64,000 nucleotides of DNA, taken from Oenanthe sinensis. Its lineage: Eukaryota; Streptophyta; Magnoliopsida; Apiales; Apiaceae. This document shows positions 11,618 through 22,547 of the stretch, in pieces. The position numbers and the translations under genes are program-made. The DNA lies in the NCBI GenBank assembly GCA_028671895.1, contig CM053810.1, positions 58,591,501 through 58,655,500 of the forward strand, read 5' to 3'. Below the pieces are notes generated by a model that was given only the letters and a program-made list of their open reading frames with translations, was not told the origin of the DNA and made no database searches. Positions within the stretch are counted from its first letter, which is position 1, and every line of letters starts with the position of its first letter.

Positions 11618-13738
11618 GTTTTGTCCTCAAGAAAATTGACAGGGATGGTAAATTCGATGCTAAATCTTATGAGGCAATATTTCTTGGTTATTCTTTAACT
11701 AGTAGAGCATATAGAGTCTTTAATTTAAAGAAACGCATTGTTGAGGAGTCTATTGATGTTATATTTCATGAACCTAACAATGATCTGTCAAGAGATGAGG
11801 AAGATGATGCAGGTGATGAAGCTGGAAGCAATAAAGCTACTGCAACGTCAGGTAGTCAGCAAGCTGATAAGACAAAGGAGCAAGCTGCTACAACATCTAC
11901 TGCTCAACAGTCAGACAGTCAGCAAGCTGGAACAGCCAATCAGCCAGCTGACACTGCAATCTCAGTAGATGATACTATTGAACAGTTGTCTAAACTCAAT
12001 CTAGGAGGGTCACAAACTCCTATAGCAAGGACTACAACTTCGGTTAGAACTGTTCATGAAGAGATATCCCAACATTCTCTCCCCAAAGCTACAAGAACTG
12101 TGAAGAATCATCCACCAACACAAATTATTGGTGATGCTTCTGAGGGTGTCAAGACAAGAAGAGGGAAAGCAAACTTCTGTGCTTTTGCAGCTTTCCTAGC
12201 TCAAGAGGAACCCAAAAATGTTCAAGAGGCTTTAGAAGATGAAAATTGGATCATGGCAATGCAAGAGGAGCTGAATCAATTCAAAAGATGTGATGTGTGG
12301 GAACTTGTGGAAAAGCCTAAAGATGTTTCAGTCATTGGTACTAAATGGGTCTTCAAGAACAAAGCTGATGAATTTGGTACAGTTACAAGGAACAAGGCAC
12401 GGCTAGTTGCACAAGGCTACAATCAACAAGAAGGAATTGATTTTGATCAAACTTATGCACCTGTTGCAAGGCTGGAGTCTATAAGAATGCTACTTTCATT
12501 TGCATGTTACAAGAAATTCAAGTTTCATCAAATGGATGTCAAAAGTGCATTTCTTAATGGCTATCTCAAAGAAGAAGTTTATGTCAAGCAACCTCCGGGC
12601 TTCGAGCATGAAAAGTTTCCAAATCATGTCTACAAACTAAAGAAGGCATTGTATGGACTAAGGCAAGCTCCTAGGTCTTGGTATGAACGATTAAGTGAAT
12701 TTCTACTTAAAAATGGCTTTATTCGAGGTAAAATTGATCCAACTTTATTTCTTAAATTTGATGGTAAGGATATTCTTGTTGTTCAAATTTATGTGGATGA
12801 TATTGTTTTTGGATCAACTAATGATGCCATGTGTGAGTGGTTTTCAAAGTGTATGCACAGTGAGTTTGACATGAGCATGATGGGTGAACTCAATTATTTT
12901 TTGGGTCTTCAAGTCAAACAAACAAAAGATGGAATCTTTGTGCATCAATCCAAATACATCAAGAATTTACTCAAGAGATTTGGATTTGAAACTGTCAAGG
13001 CAAAATCAACACCAATGAGTCACGCTAGCAAGCTGACAATAGATGAAAAAGGTGTAGATGTTGATATTCGTAAGTATAGAGGTATGATTGGTAGTTTACT
13101 GTATCTTACTGCTTCTAGACCTGATATTATGTATGCAGTTTGTGTATGTGCTAGATTTCAATGCAAGCCTAAGGAATCCCATTATAATGCTGTTAAGAGA
13201 ATCTTTAAGTATTTAAGTGGTACTATCAATTTGGCTTTATTTTATCCTATCACAAATGCATTTGATCTTGTTGGGTATAGTGATGCAGATTATGCAGGTT
13301 GTCACACTGATCGAAAGAGTACAAGTGGTGTTTGTGCATTTTTAGGCCAGAGTTTGGTCACTTGGCAATGCAAGAAACAGAACTCTGTTGCTTTATCAAC
13401 AGCTGAGGGGGAGTACTTGGCAGCTGGCAGCTGGCAGCTGTTGCTCTCAAATGTTGTGGATGATACAAACACTAAGGGATTTTGGAATCAAATGTGGAAG
13501 GATCCCAATATATTGTGACAATACAAGTGCTATCAACATTTCAGAAAATCCTGTCAATCACTCAAGAACAAAGCATATCGATGTGAGACATCATTTCTTG
13601 AGAGACAATGTGGCAAAAGGGAAGATCAAGCTAATTTTTGTGCCTACAGAGTATCAGTTAGCTGATATCTTTACAAAGCCATTGGCAGAAGAGAGATTTT
13701 CTATTATTAGAAGGGAACTTGGCATGTGTAACATCTAG
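11618..13738 (+). pseudogene. copia pol remnant: integrase tail, reverse transcriptase, RNase H
   Basis: The open frame runs from before the element's coding start to 13518, and a second frame (from 13388) continues to 13738. The first ~45 residues are only the end of integrase (KFDAKS...FLGYS...YRVFN). A Gln/Ala/Ser-rich linker and then a complete copia RT follow, with the signatures WVFKNK, ARLVAQG, DVKSAFLNG, YGLRQAPRSWY and YVDDI. RNase H has YSDADYAGC, RKSTSG and LSTAEGEY. At 13418-13440 the unit GGCAGCT occurs three times where the downstream frame fits two; the extra 7 bp shift the frame and split RNase H. The second frame carries CDNTSAI, RTKHIDVRHHF and LADIFTKPL, the normal end of copia pol. 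The protein machinery to move this copy would have to come from another element. Confidence 0.9.
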
Positions 13739-14008
13739 TCAGCAAGCTAACACCAGGTTTTTCTAGATCTCAGCTTACTGATTGATTAACTGCTTATATG
13801 ATCTTATTGTTTCGCTTGAAATTATTTGATTTAATATATTTATGTGTTATGTGTTCCGTGCTAAGTGTGGAAAAGTCCACTTACTTGTTATCCGAGTATG
13901 TCTATTCAGTTTTCAAGGCTAGTAATTAGTGCTTATTTCAAATTTTAAACTAATTTCTGTCTTTTATTATATATCATGCTTATTTGTGGTTTTTGTTTTA
14001 ATTAATAA

Positions 14009-15616
14009 TTGTTTAAAATGTTTAAAATTGTAAGGGGTAGAGTTTTATCTAGTTTTTATCCTAAAAATACTCCTTTTCAGTCAATTAAAATAGGAATAGT
14101 TGAGGTATTTCATACACGGCTCTTCACATTCTTATATCCAAGGCAACAAATCAGATCTACTCTCTTCAAGCTAGCTTTCAACCGTTTTTCTCTCTCAATT
14201 GGGGTTGTTCTTTCAATCATCAAAATCATGCGTCAAACAAGGAAAATGAAGGCCGCTTCATCTGGTCAGGGTTCCAAAGTGAACAAGCTCAAGCGCAAGT
14301 TAATCGATGAGGATGATGATCATGTGGAACAAGTGTTTCTGGACAGTGAGGAAGAAGGGTCAGTTATTGGTCGTTCTAGTGATCGAGAAGGGTCTGGAGC
14401 AAAGAAGGTCAAGCGGTGTTTAAGGTTCAGTTCAGATGAGATGGAGACAAGGTACAAAACTCTCGACCTTTCAAACCGAAAGATTGTATATGGTCGTCCG
14501 ATATCTGGTAAGTCGTATCAAAACTGTGGCTCTGTTAAGCTATTTACTGATTTAGGGTTTGAGTCATTTTTGTTGGACTTACCCAAAGACTGTTATCCTG
14601 AGTTTGTTCAAGAGTTTTATGCGAATTTAACAACCGATAAGTTTGGAAATTATGTGTCTTATGTTCAAGAGAAGAAAATTACTTTGAATGTGCCTGTTTT
14701 GAATTCGATTTTGAGGATTGATAACCCATCTACTGTGTCTGTGTTTACTAAAAAGGGTCCTGTTTTGTTAGAGGATTTTGGCCCTTTAGATCAGTTAAAC
14801 ATAGTTAGGGGTTTGCATGGTGTTTTGGAGTTTACTACACCTACTACTGCTTTAGTTATGCCCATGGCTCATTTACTGTTCAAGGTGTGCATAGCAAATA
14901 TTTGTCCTCGATTGGGAAGTAGGTCGAATTTTAACAGTCAGGATGTCTGTGTTGTTGCTATGATTTTGGCTGGGAGAAAGTTTGATTTGTCAGATTTAAT
15001 TTTGAAGAATATGATGGAAGTTTTTGAAGGTAATCAATCAGCTGGATTGCCTTATGGTCTGTTGTTAACCAGGATTTTTGACTGGTATGGAGTTGTTTTT
15101 AATGAATCTGAAAAGGTCACAGTTAAAGAGTTTCTTGATGCTAAGAGTTTAGCACAGTCTCATTTGAAGGTTGATAAGGATGGTAAATTGGTTCAAGTTG
15201 AATTTTCTACACCTCCTGCTCCCAATGCTGAACAGTTACCCAGTGATGGTTTGGTGAATAAGTTTGAGTTTCTGGCTAAGGAATTGAAGTATGACAATGC
15301 TAATATGAGTGTTGATATTGCTCATCTTACTTCAAAAATTGAAAGCTTGGCAGATGAAGTGAAGTTTTTAAGAGAATTGGTCGTAAGCAAATTATTGGCA
15401 AATTATCAGAAGGAGCTGGATACTACAGCTGGTGGTGAATCTTCTGATGGGAATTTGGCTGGCCTAGCAAATGCAACTGTGAAGTCAGCTGAACAGGCAG
15501 GGAAGAAGTTGCAGACTGCAGGTTCTACTACTCCAAAAGACAAAGATGCTGGAGTTAATGCTGAAGATGACAAGTTTGCAGATCTTGAAGAAGAAGTAGC
15601 CCAGGATGAATCCTGA
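14009..15616 (+). CDS. Extra ORF in env position of the copia element
   Basis: 535 codons, in sense, between the end of pol and the 3' LTR. A second in-frame ATG at 14228 (residue 74, MRQTRKMKAASS) starts the part that looks like an ordinary soluble protein, so the first 73 codons may be untranslated leader. From there it has a basic stretch (KLKRKLIDEDDD), an acidic region, and a globular region of about 300 residues resembling the 'putative plant transposon protein' type found in plant retroelements. A likely coiled coil (KIESLADEVKFLRELV) and a Lys/Glu-rich tail follow. I see no C-terminal membrane anchor or signal peptide. Sireviruses often carry an ORF here called env-like, whose function is unproven. 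It has stayed open although pol is broken. Confidence 0.75.
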   Translation: MFKMFKIVRGRVLSSFYPKNTPFQSIKIGIVEVFHTRLFTFLYPRQQIRSTLFKLAFNRFSLSIGVVLSIIKIMRQTRKMKAASSGQGSKVNKLKRKLIDEDDDHVEQVFLDSEEEGSVIGRSSDREGSGAKKVKRCLRFSSDEMETRYKTLDLSNRKIVYGRPISGKSYQNCGSVKLFTDLGFESFLLDLPKDCYPEFVQEFYANLTTDKFGNYVSYVQEKKITLNVPVLNSILRIDNPSTVSVFTKKGPVLLEDFGPLDQLNIVRGLHGVLEFTTPTTALVMPMAHLLFKVCIANICPRLGSRSNFNSQDVCVVAMILAGRKFDLSDLILKNMMEVFEGNQSAGLPYGLLLTRIFDWYGVVFNESEKVTVKEFLDAKSLAQSHLKVDKDGKLVQVEFSTPPAPNAEQLPSDGLVNKFEFLAKELKYDNANMSVDIAHLTSKIESLADEVKFLRELVVSKLLANYQKELDTTAGGESSDGNLAGLANATVKSAEQAGKKLQTAGSTTPKDKDAGVNAEDDKFADLEEEVAQDES

Positions 15617-15970
15617 TTATCCCTTTTTTTAATGATTAAGGGGGAGTATTTTAGGAGAATTAGGAATGGGTTGGGATTGTTTTGTTTTTTTTCAAAGCAT
15701 GCTAGACTTAGACTTGTTTAACTGTTGCTGTTGGCTGGTGTTTTCGAATTTGCTGGTATTTTCTCTGAATATTTGGTACTTGGTTATGATGGATATTGTT
15801 GGTTGCATGCTAGTATGCATGTGTTATTATAATATGCTATGTTTTTGGTTTAAATCTATCTGTTAAATGCCTAGTGTATTATATTTGCAATTTTATATCA
15901 TGTGTTTACAGGATTGCAGGAATTTAGGGGGAGTATTCTATTCTCCTAAATTATTTTAGTGTTAATCATC

Positions 15971-15984
15971 AAAAAGGGGGAGAT
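15971..15984 (+). other. Polypurine tract next to the 3' LTR
   Basis: AAAAAGGGGGAGAT abuts the TG of the 3' LTR and would prime plus-strand DNA synthesis. Two more GGGGGAG tracts lie at 15640-15646 and 15927-15933, giving the multiple-PPT arrangement of Sireviruses. Confidence 0.8.
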
Positions 15985-17224
15985 TGAAACCCTTTTGGAT
16001 TTTGATGATCACTGTTAGCAAGCTGAAAGCTTGTATATGATATAAAATAGCAAGCTGTTATACATGTACTAACATGGTTTTGCAGGTATTAGCTTACTGA
16101 TATAAATTGTCAGTATAACATGTTGTAATATATTGACAGCAAGCTGAAAGTAGGAAAACAGGGCGTTTCAGCGAGCTGACAGCAGGAAATATTATGTCTC
16201 AGCAAGCTGTTACTGGAACGCAGAAACTGTTGGATTTTGCAAGGAAGTCCGATTTTCTTGGAGAAGTTATAGGATCTTACTTGTACAAGTCTATCTAATA
16301 TATATATATGGTTATATATTATATTAGAGCTCAGTTTTAATTAAGTCAAACATATTTTATTATTTAAAATAGTTTTCCTATTTAATAGGAGTTGGAGTTT
16401 GACTAAAACTTATCTATTATTTAACCAACTCTTATCTATTCATTCAAACTTATATTGAGGATAATCTCAAACGTACTTATTATCTTCTTTATCCTCAATA
16501 TACGTAATTTCAAATATCTATATCTTAACAAATTTGAACGTTGTAATTCTAACGTTCATTATCCTTGTTAATTCGAATATAGATATAAATACAAGTGTGT
16601 ATAGTTTTTTCTCTTTAACCAAGTGGAGATCTACTGATTTGAAAAATACATACACACTTCTTCTCAAACTAAAATCGTTCTTAGAAAGTATCTCGAGCTC
16701 TAGTATTCTATATAGTTATATATTTACAAGAGAGCTTATAGTTTGAGTTGTAATATCTTTTTCACTTGTATTTGTTCAAGGTGTAAATGGTTGTAGCTGG
16801 ATATTGAGCTTGTGAAACAGGGTTTGGGAACTAGAGAGCTAGAGAAGGCTGTACTAGGGTAGTATAGTGCTTAGAGAGCTAGAGAGTTCGATAGAACAGG
16901 GTTTCAGCAAGCTAGTATCAGTTGCAAGGGAATATGGGAGGAATATTATTGTAATCTTGTAATTGTGGTTGGTTTTGATTAATAATATTCTCTCTTACCA
17001 GTTGGTAGGGGACCAGGACGTAGACCATAGGAGATTAGGGGTCGAACCTGGCTAAAAGATCTGGTGTTATTTACTTTTTCTGTACTGCATTGCATATAGC
17101 AGCTAGCTGACAGTGTCTGTTAATCAATCTTAGCTAGCTGACAGGCTTAATAACTCGGTAAAATTAAAATTGGTCTTTGTTAGCCATAACACCTATTCAC
17201 CCCCCCTCTAGGTGTGCATTTTCA
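15985..17224 (+). repeat. 3' LTR of the copia element
   Basis: 1240 bp, the same length as the 5' LTR and identical to it in the stretches compared by eye. It is followed by the target duplication tcggc. Confidence 0.95.
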
Positions 17225-18789
17225 TCGGCGAGATCAACGAATTAAATAGTAGTGGATTCCTTTAGAATGTCTTCCTCATTTTCCTCACAAATTGTTTTTT
17301 AGGGTTTTATTTTTTGGAGTTATAGGGATTGAAGATGGTGATGAGCCGGTGAAATTGCTGAAAATGATGTCTGTTGCAAGATTATTAATGGGAACACAAC
17401 AAAAACCCTTTAACCCATGATTGTATTACCATGAGTTCTAGCTTCTTCAAGATTATCCAAATTATGATTGTATTACCATGAGTTCTAGCTTCTTCAAGAT
17501 TATCCAAATTGTCTTAATTTATCGAATTTTAGCACAAACAACCCAAAAGGGTTGAAATACACTGACCTAGAAAACCCTTGGTACGTACTACTTTTACCAT
17601 TTGCGAGGCAAGATAGATTACTATGAGCAAGTCCAACAGTTCCCAGAGCTTCCTTATAAAATATTATAAAATATTGTGTCCTAGTGATTTAAGAGATTAC
17701 ATTTCTACATGCACTACAACAATATTCTTTATCCTCCTTCCTTACTATTAAAATAATAATATATTTGAATTGTAAAAAATGAGGGAAGAGAAAAAGAGTG
17801 TGAAAAAGGAGGGAAAATAATTTTTTATTAATAAAAGTGAACTAAGGACTTGCTAGGGTATCCTTGAAAATATGGAATGGAAGAGATGTCTTAGCATTTT
17901 AAGTAACCCACTAAAAAGCTGTTGGAGCAAATTATTTCATTATATTCCTTATATTTTAACTTGGGACATGATTTAAGAAAAATTTTAGACTTGCTCTTAA
18001 ACCACTTATTAACAAGGGAGCCTAGCTAGGTGGCTTGTAAATGAATCGAACCGAATTCAAAAGATTTTAATTGAATTGAACGTATTGTTTGATAATATTA
18101 TCGGACATATTTTATTATCGAAACTAGAGTTTGATAATATATCGAACCGAGTTTATCTAGTTCGAATTGAGCTGAGTTTGAATAATTCAATTTTTGTACA
18201 CATTTATTTATTAACGAATCAAATTTTTTATTATCGAACTCAAATATTTTTTTATCAAACCAAACATACAATGTTCAATAACGTTATTGAACATTTTTTT
18301 GTTATTCAAACTCGAGTTCATCAACCTATCATACCGAACTTATCGATCAAATTCAAACCTAATCCAACTTGGCCGAACTTATGGGTTCCTTTACGATTCT
18401 AGAGCTTAGTATTTGACCATATTTTTTCCTAGGTAGTGTTATTAACAAGAAAAATGCTAGAGACCCCAAAAATTGTCTTTAAGCTAAAATGTCATGTGTA
18501 TAATTGACAATTTTCCTATAATAATACAAGACCTTGCGTGCATACATATGCGCCCACAAATTAAAATAAGTCATATGTCATGCCACGCTATTTGAGAAAA
18601 AAATTTGGAACAATATTTAGGGTCTCTAGCATTACTCTTACTAAAAAAAGCACTTAAATTTATTACCAAATTAACAAAGTTTCATGAGTTGTCGCTTTTT
18701 TAGAAGCTGGGGATGATCAGGGAGCATCCTTAAATCGAATTAGGGGAGATGAACACTACTCATGAATATGAAATTTTGTTATCGTTAAG
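17225..18789. other. Intergenic DNA right of the copia insertion
   Basis: No convincing gene. It contains a 47-bp tandem duplication (17417-17510). From about 18040 to 18410 there is a degenerate stretch of aaccgaa/cgaactcg/gagtttg words, typical of plant intergenic repeats; the 108-codon ORF there follows from that composition. Confidence 0.5.
17417..17510. repeat. 47-bp direct tandem duplication
   Basis: The unit starting atgattgtattaccatgag occurs twice in a row (17417-17463 and 17464-17510) without visible change, so the duplication is recent. Confidence 0.9.
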
Positions 18790-18889
18790 AAATGATTAAA
18801 TGTTAGAATGCATAATACATATTTTATATCTGTGTTAATTAAACTAATGTTACATTAATATTTGCAAAACTAATGTTAGATTAATATTT

Positions 18890-20522
18890 GCAATTATACT
18901 TGTGCAAATATTTCAGGAAGTGGAGGTCTTTATGGGGGGTTTTATTTTATACTCTATAGTCTATACTATATTTTAATATTATTATAAGATCGTGACCAAG
19001 TTTTGTCTCTCAGCAATATGGTGGTAGTTGTTATTCTCATTCTTTTTTAGATCTCTGTTTTATTTGCTCAGTTATGTACTCATGTTTGTGTATATGTCTA
19101 TATTTTTTTTTTATTGTTTGGATCTTTTTCTTAGTTGATAAAACAATCTTTATGAATAAAGATAAATGTAGGGTCTAAGTTTATGAGAATACATGTTTAA
19201 ATTATCATGAATTTTGTATGTATAGTTAATCTTAGTAGGGAAGTTTATTCTATTCCTCTACATATGCAAGTTAGTAAAGTCTTGATTTTTATATATGGAT
19301 AATTTAAAGATTTGATTTTTAATTGTTGTATAGTGTCAAAGTTCTGATCGTTGTGCTTTCATGTTGATTTAGTTTTTGGGTTTGGTGTTGAAATGATAGG
19401 AAGAAGTAATTTGAGCTTGATTTGCTTTGTTCTTCTTTGGTTAATGGGTGTTTCTGGGGGTTTTAGAGTTTTGTTTTAAATGTGTTGATGTTGAGAAGGA
19501 GGCGGATATTGTGACAGATGTGGTGTTTTTTTTAAAAAATAAAATAATTTTGATTGAATGTGATTTGTCTTTTAATGGTCTTTTGAAAACCGTTCCTATA
19601 ATTGTGTTGATTTGTAATGTTTTTATTTGATTAAATATGCCATAAAGATTGAGTGATTATGCTTTATATTATTTTTAAGGTTCTTAAAGTTTTCATAAAT
19701 TGTAGATTGTGTCATTTTCTATGGAAGTTTTATGCCTATTAAGAGTGTGCTATAAATGTTGGCTTTTTATACCATTTATTGGTGTGTATTATCTGTCATC
19801 AGTTGACGAATCTGTGTCATTTTAGATGACTTCTTTATCTGTTATGAAAAATCGGTAATTGATAAGAAATAAGAAGAAATATATGATGGTTGGAAGGAGC
19901 AATAAAAGTGAAGTACATTACATTTTTATTTGTTTATGAATACTCGGAGTTTTATGTGTCTAATCAAAGGGGACCCCTTTGGTTTAGGCATATATAAAAT
20001 TTTATTTATTAAGTATATTAAACATGATAGACATTAATTAATATTTTGGTAATGTTACCTTGACTCAGTTTTTTGGTTGATTTGGTGACTTTTCAGACTC
20101 ACTTGGACGGGAAGAATGATAAAAAGAAGGTGGATGGAGATAGGAACCGGAATTTAATGGCGAAAGCAATATAAAATGTAGCTAATTTTTTAGCATTGGA
20201 GACTCACAAAGGTTCAAGATTTTCTAGTTTTTGTGTCAGGAGCCACTATATATGTAAATTGATATTTTTATGATCATTTTAGGACACTCTTTTTCCTCTT
20301 TTAGATTTTTCCCGTAGGGTTTTACTCAAATGAGATTTTAACGAGACCCGTTTTGTCGGATATAAAAGTTTTTTATTATCTAAACTTCCGGGGAATTTCT
20401 TTCTTATGGGTTGTTTTGACCCATGAATTAGTTAAGCATACCTTCGGTTAAATGATAACCTTGTATTATCATTGAGATGTATTATCGGATTTTATATTTC
20501 ATTTTTTTTGACAAAAAAAATA
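18890..20522 (+). mobile_element. Possible retroposed insertion inside block B
   Basis: The segment absent from block A is flanked by TTAGATTAATATTT on both sides (18876-18889 and 20523-20536). It ends ttttttttgacaaaaaaaa just before the right repeat. A 14-bp duplication plus an A-rich 3' end fits target-primed (LINE-mediated) insertion. No reverse transcriptase ORF is seen, so it would be non-autonomous or 5'-truncated. Caution: the left flank contains a similar word twice, so the duplication could be partly coincidental. Confidence 0.4.
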
Positions 20523-20738
20523 TTAGATTAATATTTAATCTATAGAACTAGTGACATTTTTAGTTTTTTTTTCATAAGCGAGAAATATTATAGAGAATAA
20601 TGGGAATAAGACCCATAGAGTTCGATACAACTGCAGAAAAAAAACGTCATAAGGACAAACTAGCTTAGACAACAACCACCAGGATAAAATTAAAACTACT
20701 AGCACTAACATGACTCATAGCTTAAGCAGCACACAATG

Positions 20739-20966
20739 TGGGTGTTTGGGGTTCCATAAACTTAAAATAAATAGCTTATTTTTTATTTATTTTTACATAT
20801 TTTCATATTTTTTTTTAAGATAAATATTTGTTTTAGAATTTTAAAACCAAATATGAACTTACTTTTTTCTGGAAATAAGGGCTTATTTCTGAAAAGTACA
20901 TACATCCCTACTTTTTTCCGGAAATAAGCCCTTATTTCCATAAGTTGGCAGTTGCCAAACAGGCCC
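20739..20966. mobile_element. hAT-like MITE in block B
   Basis: It begins tgggtgtttgg and ends ccaaacaggccc, with nested palindromes of the ggaaataagggcttatttc type inside. This resembles short hAT-derived elements. It lies within the second insertion that interrupts block B (20576-21217); I identified nothing else in that insertion. Target duplication not resolved. Confidence 0.45.
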
Positions 20967-21964
20967 AATATTGAGGTAAAACAACTGCCTAGGCCTCCTT
21001 TGTGAGCTCTTCTTCGAACTTAGCCATTTCTGTGAGCACGTCTTCAACATCCATGAGTTTGTCAAAAGATTCTAGGTTCGCCTCCTGCACAATGTGACCT
21101 CAGACAGCCGTGGTTCTTTTGTTTACATATGATGAGACAAGGCCTTAACACACAGAAAATTTCCTAAGTGTTCCAAGCACCGCATTTTCCAGGAATGCGG
21201 TGCACCGCATTTTTTTAGTTAGATAATTAAAAAATTATGCTAAAATTTTTAATTCAATTAATTTAAAATTTTGTTTATGTCTATATGTTAATCTCAAATT
21301 ATAAATAAATTAAGGGGTACTACCAAATAAAAATAAATTTATTTTAAAATTATACATTTTAAGAAGAAGTGTATTTAATTTTAAAACTCAGTGAATAATT
21401 AAAGAAATAATAAATAATTGAATAAATTATAAAAACAACTTTATTCAGGGTATGACTTTCAGATTTTTTATTTTGTTATAAAAAAATTTGAGATTATTGA
21501 AAAATTGATAACTAAAATATTAATTAAATTATTAAGTACATCACATAAAAAAAATTCTTTGAAAAAAGAACTAAATAAATGATATAGTAATTTTGGGGTT
21601 ATTAGAATTTAAGCCTAAAATAACATCTACCCCATGTACTTAATTTTGGGGTTTGGACTTCATAAAAAAAAGTTGGAATTTAGACCCGACCACAATGACA
21701 TCTACTCCATGTACTTAATAATTAGATTTGGGCCGGACCTGCTAAATCCTACTTAACCCTATATATATAATCTCCTTAAGTCGTCTTATTAACCCTATAT
21801 AACCTCGCTTTTGCAGCTTTGCCTATTAGCCATATATAACCTAGTATTCCTCATGTTGCTGCGCAGTTTTTTAGTAGTCCCTAATTGCATCCCTTTCTTA
21901 GGCATCTCTCCTGCCCACCTTTTCCTCAGCTCAAACCCTAATTCAGCTTTTTTTAGGTAAAATT

Positions 21965-22547
21965 ATGTCTTTTAGAGTTGCTGCTTTCATTGGTGATGAA
22001 TCTGAAAATGGGGACGATGATTCGGATGCTGATACCTCTTTTAAGTTTTGCCGGAAGGTATAAGATATTACCAATTATTGTCCATTTATACTTGGATTTC
22101 ATTTTTAATTTGTGTATAAATCAAATATTTTTTTATTGTTTTATCTTATGTTAATTATTAATATATCGAACAAGTTATAATAATTTTTACTGAACATGAA
22201 TTTTATGTGTAATTATTTTTGTTATTTAATTTCTTGTTGGATTAGATATTTAGCTAGATTGTATTGTATCTGTTTGTTTTGCAATCATGTATTTTATTTA
22301 TAATATTTATTCAAGGAATTCGGTGCTTGTATATTTTTTTATGTTTTCAATTCAGTGCTTGTATATGGGGAAAAGCCTAATCTTTAAATTCTAACATAGC
22401 AATGTAATTGATCTTACTTGTGTGTTTTTCAGTCAATTATAATAAATACTTTATTCATTCTCAACAGGCAGCTTAGGGGTTATTCTTGGCACATCATCGA
22501 TATTGCTTCAGTTGGGCATCACCTGCGAGGTTGAAATTTCCATACAT
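21965..22547 (+). pseudogene. Small acidic-protein gene remnant, copy B
   Basis: Exon 1 (21965-22057) encodes MSFRVAAFIGDESENG plus an Asp-rich stretch ending FCRK, 31 codons as in copy A, with a GTATAAG donor. The next exon-like segment (22468-22547, 80 nt) again stops after two codons when joined in frame. A later stretch near 22773 reads RIECYNRSGLHAGFCFWSGCG and aligns with IEFYNLSGVHAIFCLWSGC of copy A. The shared early stop suggests it predates the duplication, or that the real splice differs from mine. Family not recognised. Confidence 0.45.

Larger units (their letters stand above)
10364..17224 (+). mobile_element. Ty1/copia retrotransposon, Sirevirus-like, internally deleted
   Basis: 6861-bp element. 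It has 1240-bp LTRs at 10364-11603 and 15985-17224, both starting TGAAACCC and ending TTTTCA, and the 5-bp target duplication tcggc on both sides (10359-10363 and 17225-17229). The primer-binding site lies at 11606-11617. The internal part holds a tail of integrase, RT and RNase H (11618-13738) and an extra ORF (14009-15616) before the 3' LTR. Three GGGGGAG polypurine tracts precede that LTR (15638-15646, 15926-15933, 15971-15984). Multiple such tracts and an env-position ORF are recognised marks of Sireviruses. Gag, protease and most of integrase are absent, so it is non-autonomous. The equal LTR length and lack of visible differences in the stretches I compared point to a young insertion. 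Confidence 0.93.

Noticed and set aside
18076..18402. 108-codon ORF
   Set aside because: Made of degenerate cgaac/gagtttg repeat words; no start context or domain.
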